Assembly (NCBI GenBank): GCA_018373675.1
Contig: JAHAGQ010000009.1
Coordinates: forward strand, 1-64,000
Direction: 5' to 3'
Origin: Collinsella sp.
GTDB taxonomy: Bacteria; Actinomycetota; Coriobacteriia; Coriobacteriales; Coriobacteriaceae
DNA length: 64,000 bases
Under the pieces are notes generated by a model. That model saw only the letters and a list, made by a program, of their open reading frames with translations, was not told the origin of the DNA and did not search any database. This document shows positions 1 through 7,775 of this stretch, piece after piece. Both the position numbers and the translations under genes were made by a program. The first letter of the stretch is position 1. Each line of letters starts with the position of its first letter.

Positions 1-279
1 TTCAGCATCAGGGTAGCGCTGCGACGCGGAAATCGCGCGCCGTTGCCGCGCCCCGCAGTGCCCGCTTCCCCCGAGAACAATTATCAGTGCAGGTAGACGA
101 GTTGCTAATTTTTTATAAACCAGCGCGTGGTCGGACATAGTGGGTTCATCGTAGTAATTCGGCATAGTTTTGTTATGTCACCAATTCGGTGGCATCGAAA
201 AGAAGGATTTAGGCATGAAGCAGCGCCCGTTGGCGGTGGTGCCGGCGGGCGTTGCTGTGCGAGATGTCGCGTTGTGGGC
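1..279. other. Intergenic segment, no gene seen
   Basis: No convincing coding region is seen. The stretch holds a copy (128-173) of a repeat found again near 18.2-18.35 kb. A weak stem-loop (about 222-256) lies downstream of the galM stop. Confidence 0.5.
128..173 (+). repeat. Dispersed repeat, copy of the 18305-18350 element
   Basis: The segment shares its core GTAGTAA..CGGCATAGTTTTG and the preceding TGGTCGG..TA block with 18305-18350. Similarity by eye is about 80 percent over 46 bases. The left arm at 18197-18219 is an inverted copy of the same core. No coding function is seen. Confidence 0.6.
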
Positions 280-1332
280 CTAGTGCCTCATAAAGTGGTA
301 TTCGATCATATTGCTGTAGGGGTGACCCGGACCCACAATGCCCTGCGGGAACAGCGGCTGGTGCGGCGTGTCGGGGTACATCTCGGCCTCGAGGGCAAAG
401 CCGGCGCCCCAGCCATAGTTGGCATCGTCCTTGGCGTGCTCGTCGCCCAGCCAGTTGCCGGTGTAGAGTTGCACGCCCGGGGCGGTGGTGTAGTAGTCCA
501 GCTCACGACCGGTCCACATCTCCTCGACATGTAGGGCGCGACGCAGGTTGCGGCCGTACTGATAGCCATCGATGCACAGGCAGTGATCGTAGCCACGGGC
601 CTGCTTAATCTGCGGGTCGTCGGCCTCCATGCCGGGTGCGACGGGGCGCAGCTCGCGAAAGTCAAACGGTGTTCCCTCGACCGGAGCGATTTCGCCAGTG
701 GGGATGTTCTGCTCGTTAATGGGCAAGTAGTGGGCAGCGTTGGCGATAAAGAAGTGCTCACAGTCCATGCCGGCGTTATGGCCGGCAAGGTTAAAGTACG
801 TGTGGTTGGTCATGGACACGTAGGTGGCGCGGTCGCTCTCGCAACCATACTCGATGCGGAAGACGCCGGTGCGCGTAACGGTAAACACAGCCGTAAAGAT
901 TCGGTTGCCGGGCAGGCTCAGCTCGCCATCCTTAAGCGAGGTGGTCATGCGCACGGCGTTGTGAGTCTCGTCGAGCTCAACGTCCCATACGCGCTTGTGC
1001 AGACCATGCTCAAGATCGCTGTGCAGGTTGTTGACGCCTTCGTTGGCCGGCATGTGCCAGTCCGTGCCGTCGATGGTGATCGTGGCGCCCGCGGTGCGGT
1101 TTGCCACGGGGCCGATGGTCGCGCCAAAGCAGGCGGGGTTGTCAAAGTAATCCTCGAGCTTATCGAAGCCCAGCACCACATCGCGCACGTTGCCGGGAAT
1201 ATCGGGCACATCGATACCCAGCACGGTGGCGCCATAGTCCATAATGCGAACGCAGATCTCGGGCCCGTTGAGGGTATAACGATGAACGGAGGTGCCGCAC
1301 GGCGCGGTGCCGAAAAGCTCGGAAGTGATCAT
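280..1332 (-). CDS. galM: Aldose 1-epimerase (galactose mutarotase)
   Basis: The product (350 aa) interconverts alpha and beta anomers of galactose or glucose and feeds galactokinase. Family motifs are present: TNHTYFNLAGH with the catalytic His near residue 180, GYDHCL near 250, and an acidic ALEAEMYPDTPHQP block near 315 carrying the catalytic Glu. I chose the ATG at 1332 because AGGA lies nine bases upstream; an in-frame start 20 codons earlier has no homologous extension. It is divergent from a DeoR regulator at 1539, which suggests control by that protein. The protein is cytoplasmic. A second, more distant mutarotase-like protein lies at 20925, so the two may act on different substrates. 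Confidence 0.93.
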   Translation of the reverse strand: MITSELFGTAPCGTSVHRYTLNGPEICVRIMDYGATVLGIDVPDIPGNVRDVVLGFDKLEDYFDNPACFGATIGPVANRTAGATITIDGTDWHMPANEGVNNLHSDLEHGLHKRVWDVELDETHNAVRMTTSLKDGELSLPGNRIFTAVFTVTRTGVFRIEYGCESDRATYVSMTNHTYFNLAGHNAGMDCEHFFIANAAHYLPINEQNIPTGEIAPVEGTPFDFRELRPVAPGMEADDPQIKQARGYDHCLCIDGYQYGRNLRRALHVEEMWTGRELDYYTTAPGVQLYTGNWLGDEHAKDDANYGWGAGFALEAEMYPDTPHQPLFPQGIVGPGHPYSNMIEYHFMRH

Positions 1333-1487
1333 TTGGTTCCTAACATCGAGGTATTTCGGACAAACTGTAGCGCGAACAGGTGAGATTATCACTACACCCC
1401 ACTAAAGCAGGGGGTATTTTTCTCAAAAAAGTGATGATTGGAGCTGTGCGGGTGTTCATTTTTGACGCGCACGAGTCTGATACAATT

Positions 1488-1503
1488 TGTTCGTTACTGT
1501 TTG
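1488..1503. promoter_or_regulatory. Candidate LacR (DeoR-type) operator
   Basis: TGTTCG-N4-TGTTTG lies between galM and the DeoR gene. The same 6-4-6 direct repeat occurs before lacF (17479-17494) and lacA (19665-19680). Assigning it to the DeoR protein encoded next door is inference. Confidence 0.5.
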
Positions 1504-1538
1504 AATGATATGCGCGCAAAGAACGGCGAGGATTCATC

Positions 1539-2303
1539 GTGATTAAGGCAGAGCGACAGGATAAGGTTCGTCAGCTGCTCGAAGAGCAGGGCACGGTTTC
1601 GGTTAAAGAGATTTCTGATGCGTTAGGTGTCTCGGATATGACGATCCGCCGCGACCTTGAGGAACTTGCGAGCCTGGGCGAGATCGAACGCGTGCACGGT
1701 GGAGCCCGCAGTGCGCAGGGCCGTCCACATGCTATGTTGCGCCATGAGTATTCGCACAGCGAAAAGCGCACCAAGCATGCCGAGGAAAAGTTGCAGATCG
1801 CGCGCCGCGCCGTGGAGCTTATCGAGGAAGGCTCGACCATCTTTTTGGGTACGGGCACCACGGTTGAGCAGATGGCCTCGATGCTGCCGGCATTTCGTCT
1901 GCGCATCGTGACCAATTCGCTTTCGGTGTTTAACCTGCTCGAGGCGCGCGAGGACTGCGACCTGTGCCTAGTGGGCGGCATGTACCGTCGCCGTACCGCC
2001 GCTTTTGTGGGACCAACGGCCGAGGATACCCTGCGTGCACTGGGTATCGACGCGGCGTTTATCGGCGCCAACGGCATTCTGGATGGCGACGTGTCTACGT
2101 CTAATATGGATGAGGGTCGTATCCAGCAGCTCGCCTTTAGCAAGGCCGACTCGCGCTATCTGATCGCCGACTCCAGTAAGATCGGCAAGCGCGACTTCTA
2201 CACCTTCTGCCGCCTGGACAGTTTGGACGCCGTGGTGTGCGAGCCGGGTATTGCCGCCGAGGATCGCGCCGCCATCGAGGAACACACGCAGGTCATCTGC
2301 TAG
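1539..2303 (+). CDS. DeoR-family transcriptional regulator, candidate LacR
   Basis: The 254-aa protein has an N-terminal DeoR winged helix-turn-helix (VKEISDALGVSDMTIRRDL, about residues 20-40). A C-terminal DeoR sensor domain with the GTGTTVEQ and ADSSKIG signatures follows; it binds phosphosugars in relatives. It starts at a GTG preceded by a GGCGAGGA purine tract. It is divergent from galM and shares a putative operator with lacF and lacAB, so a LacR role responding to a tagatose-pathway intermediate is plausible. In lactococci and staphylococci LacR is also of the DeoR family. The specific effector cannot be read from sequence. Confidence 0.88.
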   Translation: MIKAERQDKVRQLLEEQGTVSVKEISDALGVSDMTIRRDLEELASLGEIERVHGGARSAQGRPHAMLRHEYSHSEKRTKHAEEKLQIARRAVELIEEGSTIFLGTGTTVEQMASMLPAFRLRIVTNSLSVFNLLEAREDCDLCLVGGMYRRRTAAFVGPTAEDTLRALGIDAAFIGANGILDGDVSTSNMDEGRIQQLAFSKADSRYLIADSSKIGKRDFYTFCRLDSLDAVVCEPGIAAEDRAAIEEHTQVIC

Positions 2304-2646
2304 CTAACGCTGCAGGCGATACTTCTGTCCCCTGCCGGCGCGGGGATTATCGCTTCAATATGACGTGCAGAATGACACATAAAAGTTAAAACGCCATTTT
2401 GCGCGTCATTTTACGTGTCAACGAGATGCGATTTGACGCGCAAATAGGAATTCGTGGGCGCTCGGAAGATCGACGGAGTTCGTGAACCTGCAACTTGGTT
2501 GGGTAGCGTACGAAGTCCTCCAGCGGGACCGAATATGTTTTCGGTATCATATCGGTATCAAATGATACCGAAAGTATGTTCGTGATACTGAAAACTAGAA
2601 ACCGTGCTTCATAACTGCTTGGAAAGTTCGGATTCGACTATCTTAT
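2304..2646. other. Intergenic segment with palindromic sites
   Basis: No gene is seen. The segment contains an 11-bp inverted repeat TTTGCGCGTCA/TGACGCGCAAA (2398-2444). It also holds a cluster of GGTATCA repeats around a 12-bp dyad (2539-2573). A poly-palindromic repeat block begins directly after it. Confidence 0.5.
2539..2573. promoter_or_regulatory. GTATCA dyad cluster
   Basis: TTTCGGTATCAT (2539-2550) is inverted as ATGATACCGAAA (2562-2573). An extra GGTATCA lies in the loop and a GTGATACTG half-site just downstream. It looks like a multi-site operator, but no start codon follows within a useful distance. It may be an orphan site. Confidence 0.4.
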
Positions 2647-2790
2647 TGTCTTGATCTGTAACAGGTAGACGGTCGAAAGTGGGCTACGTGTTACAGATTT
2701 AGATATTTCTGCTCGGGCGTTCTGTTTGTCTCGATTTGTAACAACTAGGGCCGAAATACTCGGCTAGATGTTACAGATCGAGACAAACGG
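2647..2790. repeat. Palindromic repeat pair (types B then A)
   Basis: Two 60-70-nt palindromes are present. The first (2647-2705) has arms ..ATCTGTAACA/TGTTACAGAT.. with centre GTAG/CTAC (type B). The second (2722-2790) has arms TTTGTCTCGATTTGTAACA and their complement with centre CTAG/CTAG (type A). The same two types recur at 7455-7683 and 12542-12691, always between a regulator 3' end and convergent minus-strand genes. Confidence 0.8.
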
Positions 2791-2804
2791 CCTGTTCGGG
2801 CCGA

Positions 2805-2854
2805 GCCAAAACAAAAAGGCCGCATGCGACCCGTGGAGGGATTCGCATGCGGCC
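2805..2854 (-). terminator. Rho-independent terminator of the GH1 gene
   Basis: On the minus strand the stem GGCCGCATGCGA/TCGCATGCGGCC (2818-2854) is followed by TTTTTGTTTTGG. It lies 23 bases beyond the stop of the gene at 2877. Confidence 0.88.
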
Positions 2855-2876
2855 GACAGGGGGTATGCGGCAAAAG

Positions 2877-4298
2877 TTAGGCCATAAGCAGGCCGGTCTC
2901 CGCGACGTTCTTGTACCAGTACGCGCTCGCCTTGGGATAGCGCTTCTGGGTCTCAAAGTCGATGTAGAACAGGCCGTAACGTTTGTTATAGCCGTTGGTC
3001 CAGGAGAACTGGTCCTGCAGCGACCACACAAAGTAGCCGTCGACGTTTACGCCGCCGTCGATTGCCTTGAGGATCCATGCGAGATGTTGACGCATGTAGT
3101 CGATGCGAGGGGCGTCGTCGATAAAGCCGTCCTCGAAGTCGTCCTTATAGCCCATGCCGTTCTCGGTGATGTAGATCTTCTTGTAGTTGGGGTAATCGTT
3201 CTTAATGCGCAGCAGCAGGTCGTAGAGGCCCTCGGGATAGATAATCCAGTCCCAATCGGTGGTGGGTACGCCTTCGCGCACGCATGACTCGCCCACGCCC
3301 TTGAGGAACCAGCGCGAGGATCCCTTGTCGCCGGTGCCATTGTGGTTGATGTCGTTTTCGCCCTCGGCAGCACGCAGGAACTGGCACTTGTAGGTGTTGA
3401 CGCCCAGGCAATCGTTGTAGGGGAGCGCGGCGGTCAGCGCGGCGATGTCCTCGTCACGGACGTCGAGCTCGCCGCCGGCGATATGGGCCAGCTTGGTTGC
3501 GGCTTCCATGGTGTCGGCTGCATAGTGGCCGCGGAAAGTGGCGTCGAGCACCCAGCGGTTGTTGATGACATCGGCCATGCGAGCTGCCTCGCAGTCGGCA
3601 GCACTGTTGGGATCGAGGGGATACTTGGGCTCCAGGTTCTGGACAATGCCGATCTCGCCCTCAAAGCCGCCCTCATGGAAGGCGACGACAGCCTTGGCGT
3701 GGGCCACCATCATGTTGTGCATGAGCTGGAAAGCCTTGTCCAGGCGATACTTCTCGCCGTGCGGCCAGTTGCCGACGATAAAGCTGCCCTCGGCGGTCGC
3801 GGGAATCTCGTTAAAGGTAAACCAGTGCTTGACCTCGGTGAACTCGGCAAAGCAGAACTTGGCGTACTCGACAAAGGCGTCGATCGTCGTGCGCGTCAGG
3901 AAGCCCTCGCCGCCGTTCTGGTAAAAGGCCTCGGGCGTATCGAAGTGATCGAGCGTGACATAGGGGATAACGCCGGCTTTATTGCAGGTGGCAAAGAGCT
4001 CGTGATAGAAGGCAACACCCTCGGGGTTAATCTCACCAGTGCCGCTGGGGAAGATGCGGCTCCAAGCGATGGAGACACGGATACCGTTGATGCCGAAGCG
4101 CTGGCACAGGTCGATATCGACCGGGTACTTGTTGTAGAAATCGCTTGCGGGATCGGGGGAGAAGCGACCCTGAGCAGCCAGGAAATCGTCCCAGGGCACT
4201 TTGCCCTTGCCGTGCGTACGGGTCTCGCCCTCAACCTGGTAAGCAGCGGTGGCGCCGCCAAACACAAAGCCGTCGGGGAACTGCATGGGGTTGGTCAT
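2877..4298 (-). CDS. GH1 6-phospho-beta-galactosidase/glucosidase (module 1)
   Basis: The 473-aa GH1 retaining glycosidase hydrolyses phosphorylated disaccharides delivered by the PTS. The acid/base Glu164 lies in TFNEI, and the nucleophile Glu in YITENG lies near 376. The phosphate-binding signature FSWTNGYNKRYG near 435 carries the Ser-Trp..Lys..Tyr set of LacG. The Trp favours 6-phospho-galactosides over 6-phospho-glucosides in characterised relatives. AAGGATG precedes the ATG. It is the second gene of an operon after the EIICB at 4374, with a hairpin between them. Its length matches LacG (about 470). The exact sugar is unknown; two paralogues lie within 12 kb. Confidence 0.88.
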   Translation of the reverse strand: MTNPMQFPDGFVFGGATAAYQVEGETRTHGKGKVPWDDFLAAQGRFSPDPASDFYNKYPVDIDLCQRFGINGIRVSIAWSRIFPSGTGEINPEGVAFYHELFATCNKAGVIPYVTLDHFDTPEAFYQNGGEGFLTRTTIDAFVEYAKFCFAEFTEVKHWFTFNEIPATAEGSFIVGNWPHGEKYRLDKAFQLMHNMMVAHAKAVVAFHEGGFEGEIGIVQNLEPKYPLDPNSAADCEAARMADVINNRWVLDATFRGHYAADTMEAATKLAHIAGGELDVRDEDIAALTAALPYNDCLGVNTYKCQFLRAAEGENDINHNGTGDKGSSRWFLKGVGESCVREGVPTTDWDWIIYPEGLYDLLLRIKNDYPNYKKIYITENGMGYKDDFEDGFIDDAPRIDYMRQHLAWILKAIDGGVNVDGYFVWSLQDQFSWTNGYNKRYGLFYIDFETQKRYPKASAYWYKNVAETGLLMA

Positions 4299-4332
4299 GA
4301 GTCATCCTTTCTGTGGGATACGAATAGGGAGA

Positions 4333-4359
4333 GGTGCCCGAACTGGGGATCCGGGCACC
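4333..4359 (-). promoter_or_regulatory. Intercistronic hairpin EIICB-GH1, module 1
   Basis: The GGTGCCCG/CGGGCACC stem lies in the gap between the PTS stop and the GH1 start, without a U tract. It could act as a processing or stability element setting relative expression. Confidence 0.5.
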
Positions 4360-4373
4360 AACAGAGGGAGGAA

Positions 4374-6152
4374 CTAGTCGAGGTTCTCGCGGAGCCACTT
4401 GATGGCGCCAGCGGGGTCGCGAGTAAGGTCGATATATTCCTTACCGCGGGGAGCAAGCAGCTTAATGCCCAGGCGATCGGTGTCGGCCTTCATGTCGTTG
4501 TAGTAGCTACGAACCTGCGGGGCGAGCACGATAACGTCGTACTGATCCATGATGGCAGTGTGCTGGCCATAGGCGCCTGCGGAGGAAGCGATGTTCTCTC
4601 CGGTCTGCGCAGCACCTTCCTTGATGGCGTTGGCGAGCATGGCAGAGGTGCCGGCGCCGGCGCACAGGACGAGGACCTTCAGGCCATCGACATCCTTCTT
4701 AGCGGATGCGTCGGAGGTGGGCTCGGGCTGATCGGCGACAGGCTTGCTGTCGGCGGCAGCGGCGGTCGGCTCGACGGAAGCGGCGGTCTGCTCGACAGCG
4801 GGCGCAGAGGTGCTGGCGGTGATGGTGGCAGCACCATCGGACTCGAGACCCAGCTCGGCGGCGCGCTCGGCCTCCTGGTCGCAGAGCAGCTTATCGTATG
4901 CCTTCAAGAACGGCAGGTAGATGATGGCGTCCAGCAAGATGATGATCGCGACAAATACCAGGGCGATAAGCTGGAAGTTCGTGGTGATGAAGATGCCGAT
5001 GGGGGCAGGGGTAGCCCAAGGCACCACGAAGGAGAAGCCGTTCATGCCCACGTTGTCGATAAAGAACTTGGCAACACTTACGTTGACGCAGCCGGCGGCA
5101 ACAAAGGGGATGAGCATGTAGGGGTTAAGGATCATCGGCGCGCCAAAGAGCAGCGGTTCGTTGACGGCGAAGGCAACAGGAACAATCGAGGCCTTACCGA
5201 CGGCTTTGAGCTGCTTGGACTTCATAAAGAGAATCAGCAGAAGCGGCACGATGAACGTGGCGCCGGTGCCGCCGAACTCACCCACGAGCGACATGTTAAA
5301 GGTGAGGGAGTGGGCGGGGTGGCCGCCTGCCAGCAGAACCTGCAGGTTCTCGGCCTGGTTGGCAAGACGGATGGGGTCGATGCCCGGCTGGACAATCGAG
5401 GGGCCGTGGACGCCGATGAACCAGAAGAACGCGGTGGCTGCCTGAATAAGGATGAGTCCGGGGTAGGTCTCTGCCGCAGTGAAGAGCGGGGAGAGCAGCT
5501 TGATGAGCAGCTCGGAGAACGGAACGCCCATGAGGTTGCGCACGACAACATCGATGATGCCGCAGATGATGACAGCGCCGCCAAAGGGGATGATGTCGCG
5601 GAAGTTCTGAGCGATGGCGCCCGGAACCTCCTTGGGCAGCTTAATGGTCAGATCGCGCGAGACGCAGAACTTATAGACCCACACGGTAATGAACGCGGCG
5701 ATATAGGCCGAGAACAGACCGCGCGTACCCATGCTGGTGCAATCGAAGACAGAAAGCTCGGAGCCGTTGAACTTGGTGGTGAACTGCGTAACAGCGAGCA
5801 GCAGCATGCTGCACTGGGCGGCAACCATGGTGGAGCCGTCGTTGAGCACCTTGCCGGCGGGCATGCGACGGTTCATGGAAGCCGTAAAGTTCTTGGCGGT
5901 GGTGCCGGCAACCATGATGCCCATGACGCCCATGGTGAAGTTGTACAGCTTGTTGCACCAGTCGATGAGCGGCTGGGGCAACGTGATTCCAACTACGCCG
6001 GGAAGGGTGGCGATCAGCAGAAAGATCGAAGAGGTAAGGACGATGGGCATGCACCCAAGGAATCCGTCTTTGATGGCCTGAAGGTAGATGTTTCTCGAGA
6101 TCTTCTCGAAGAACGGTTGATGCTTTTCGAGCATCTTTACGATGGCGTCCAT
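4374..6152 (-). CDS. PTS lactose/cellobiose-type EIICB permease (module 1)
   Basis: The 592-aa membrane transporter imports and phosphorylates a beta-galactoside or beta-glucoside. An N-terminal EIIC domain of the Lac family (about residues 1-430) has multiple hydrophobic helices and the conserved FIGVHGPSIV and AVNEPLLFGAP loops. An Ala/Pro-rich linker (about 430-485) and an EIIB domain follow, with the phosphocysteine near residue 497 in VLVLCAGAGTSA. It has no EIIA domain and must use a separate one; the only Lac-type EIIA seen is lacF at 17662. The RBS AAAGGAGC lies before the ATG. It is the first gene of the module, with a palindromic operator upstream at 6254-6293. Confidence 0.9.
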   Translation of the reverse strand: MDAIVKMLEKHQPFFEKISRNIYLQAIKDGFLGCMPIVLTSSIFLLIATLPGVVGITLPQPLIDWCNKLYNFTMGVMGIMVAGTTAKNFTASMNRRMPAGKVLNDGSTMVAAQCSMLLLAVTQFTTKFNGSELSVFDCTSMGTRGLFSAYIAAFITVWVYKFCVSRDLTIKLPKEVPGAIAQNFRDIIPFGGAVIICGIIDVVVRNLMGVPFSELLIKLLSPLFTAAETYPGLILIQAATAFFWFIGVHGPSIVQPGIDPIRLANQAENLQVLLAGGHPAHSLTFNMSLVGEFGGTGATFIVPLLLILFMKSKQLKAVGKASIVPVAFAVNEPLLFGAPMILNPYMLIPFVAAGCVNVSVAKFFIDNVGMNGFSFVVPWATPAPIGIFITTNFQLIALVFVAIIILLDAIIYLPFLKAYDKLLCDQEAERAAELGLESDGAATITASTSAPAVEQTAASVEPTAAAADSKPVADQPEPTSDASAKKDVDGLKVLVLCAGAGTSAMLANAIKEGAAQTGENIASSAGAYGQHTAIMDQYDVIVLAPQVRSYYNDMKADTDRLGIKLLAPRGKEYIDLTRDPAGAIKWLRENLD

Positions 6153-6253
6153 AGAGCTCCTTTGCTACTTGATGCGCGATGCATGTGGATGGAACTGGTC
6201 GTCGATGGATGGTCAGGACTGCCCGGAAACCTTCCTGCTTAAGGAAGGCATTG

Positions 6254-6293
6254 CGAAATGACAACGTTGTCATTTCGTTAATGACAACGTAAG
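6254..6293. promoter_or_regulatory. LacI-type operator, module 1
   Basis: A perfect 24-bp palindrome (6254-6277) is centred on GACAACGTTGTC, followed by a second half-site AATGACAACGT at 6280-6290. It lies between the divergent EIICB and LacI genes. Its core resembles the module 3 operators (AATGGCAACGTTAACATT). Binding by the adjacent LacI protein is inferred. Confidence 0.75.
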
Positions 6294-6321
6294 ATATTTT
6301 TGGAAGAGCAACAAGGATATA

Positions 6322-6354
6322 CGGGTGAGCGGTCGATATTGTCCGGTAAACGGT
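6322..6354 (-). promoter_or_regulatory. LytTR-like direct repeat, module 1
   Basis: On the minus strand ACCGTTTACCGG (6343-6354) and ACCGCTCACCCG (6322-6333) are 21 bp apart. It points toward the EIICB gene, upstream of the LacI operator. The same arrangement occurs in the other sugar promoters of the window. Confidence 0.6.
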
Positions 6355-6427
6355 TGATTTGTCAGTCGGGCAGGTAGTGTATGCTAGAACGCAAAAAGCA
6401 AGCGATGCAAAACCGACTGGAGAAGTA

Positions 6428-7438
6428 GTGGCAACGATGGACAAGAAAAATGTCTCAATGAACGATGTGGCGATTGCTGCGGGTGTTTCTCTCAAGACGG
6501 TTTCGCGTGTGATCAACGAGCCCGATAGCGTGCGAGAGTCGACACGCGATAAGGTTCATTCCGCAATGGAGGCGCTCGGGTTTCGAACCAACTTTGCCGC
6601 GCGTTCGCTCAAGTTGGGCCGTTACGGGTGCATCGGCGTGGTGCTGTTCCACTTGTCGGGCGGTGCCGTGGACATGATTGACGGTATCGCAGATGCCGCC
6701 GAAGAACGCGGCTTTGCGCTCACGATGATCAAAAAGCGGGCGGGGGAGAAGATGACCCTTGCCGACGCAGCGCGCAGGATGTCGCAGCTGCCTGTTGATG
6801 GCATGATCTTCAACCTGCGTCAGATGGTCGATGACTTTGATACGTTTGAGGCACCGAAAGACCTCAAGACGGTGATTATCACGCCGATGGAACATCCTAC
6901 CTGCTCTACCGTTAGTGACGATCAAGAGGGTGGTGCGCGCATGGCGTGCGAGCACTTCTTAAATCGCGGGCACAAGAACGTGTATTTCGTCTCTGGTAAG
7001 AAAGAGTCGCTGTCGAGCCAGTGCCGTATGAAAGGTTGGCGTGCGGCACTCGAGGCGCGTGGCATTGAGCCGCCCGAGCCTCTGCAAGGCGATTGGAATG
7101 CGGATAGTGGCTATGCTGCGGGCCTTGTGCTTGCCGATAAGCCCGATTGCACGGCGGTCCTCGCTGCTAACGACTGCATGGCAAACGGCGTGATGATGGC
7201 TCTACGTGACAAGGGGCTCAGTGTGCCCGACGACGTGTCCGTGATCGGCTTCGACGATGAGCTCTACAAGACGATTCCCAACTCGATTCTGACGTCGGTG
7301 AAGTTTCGCCACCGCGAGCTGGGCGTCCGTGCGCTCAACGAGGTCGTCGCGGGTCTGGAAGCTCCGAGCTCCAGAAGCCGTACGCTCGTCTCGGGCGTGT
7401 TGGTCGAGCGTTCCAGCGTAAAGGACTTGCGGGCGTAG
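6428..7438 (+). CDS. LacI-family repressor (module 1)
   Basis: The product (336 aa) has an N-terminal LacI helix-turn-helix (VSMNDVAIAAGVSLKTVSRV) with the hinge near residue 60, and a periplasmic-binding-protein-like sensor domain ending VERSSVKDLRA. It probably represses the divergent PTS/GH1 operon through the palindrome at 6254-6293. A GTG start at 6428 follows GGAG by five bases; the ATG at 6437 is the alternative. It shares the PVDGMI and DDVSVIGFDD blocks with the four other LacI proteins here, suggesting duplication. The inducer is unknown. Confidence 0.88.
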   Translation: MATMDKKNVSMNDVAIAAGVSLKTVSRVINEPDSVRESTRDKVHSAMEALGFRTNFAARSLKLGRYGCIGVVLFHLSGGAVDMIDGIADAAEERGFALTMIKKRAGEKMTLADAARRMSQLPVDGMIFNLRQMVDDFDTFEAPKDLKTVIITPMEHPTCSTVSDDQEGGARMACEHFLNRGHKNVYFVSGKKESLSSQCRMKGWRAALEARGIEPPEPLQGDWNADSGYAAGLVLADKPDCTAVLAANDCMANGVMMALRDKGLSVPDDVSVIGFDDELYKTIPNSILTSVKFRHRELGVRALNEVVAGLEAPSSRSRTLVSGVLVERSSVKDLRA

Positions 7439-7454
7439 ACGTGCTCGGCCTATT

Positions 7455-7683
7455 CCGTTTGTCTCAATCTGTAACAGCTAGGACCAAAAAACTCGGCTAG
7501 ATGTTACGGATCGAGATTTTTGGCCCGGCTTATTCCGTTTGTCTCGATCTGTAACAACTAGACGGTCAAAAGTGGTCTACATGTTACAGATTGAGATTTT
7601 CGGCTTGGCCTGTGCGTTCATCTCGATCTGTAACAGCTAGGACCGAAAAACTCGGCTAGATGTTGCAGATTGAGATGAACAGG
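7455..7683. repeat. Palindromic repeat triplet (types A, B, A)
   Basis: Three palindromes lie at 7455-7520, 7535-7600 and 7612-7683 after the module 1 LacI gene. The last has arms GTTCATCTCGATCTGTAACA/TGTTGCAGATTGAGATGAAC. It differs from its siblings (GTTTGTCTC) on both arms, so pairing is kept. Types alternate as in the other two blocks. Confidence 0.8.
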
Positions 7684-7702
7684 AGGACGGGTGCGGTCTA
7701 AA

Positions 7703-7745
7703 CAAAATGGCCCGCGCATCACACATCGATGCACGGGCCATTTAT
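7703..7745 (-). terminator. Terminator of the module 2 operon
   Basis: The minus strand reads AATGGCCCGTGCAT..ATGCGCGGGCCATTTTG. It is a strong GC stem with a short U run, located 33 bases past the stop of the EIICB gene at 7776. Confidence 0.8.
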
Positions 7746-7775
7746 TGTCTGCAAGCGGCAGGTGGTGTCAGCGTC

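Noticed and set aside
3342..6242. 966-codon open frame on the plus strand opposite the module 1 PTS and GH1 genes
   Set aside because: It is a shadow: the opposite strand encodes clear Pfam-type families, and the antisense protein is low complexity (Gly/Val/Asp rich) without any motif.
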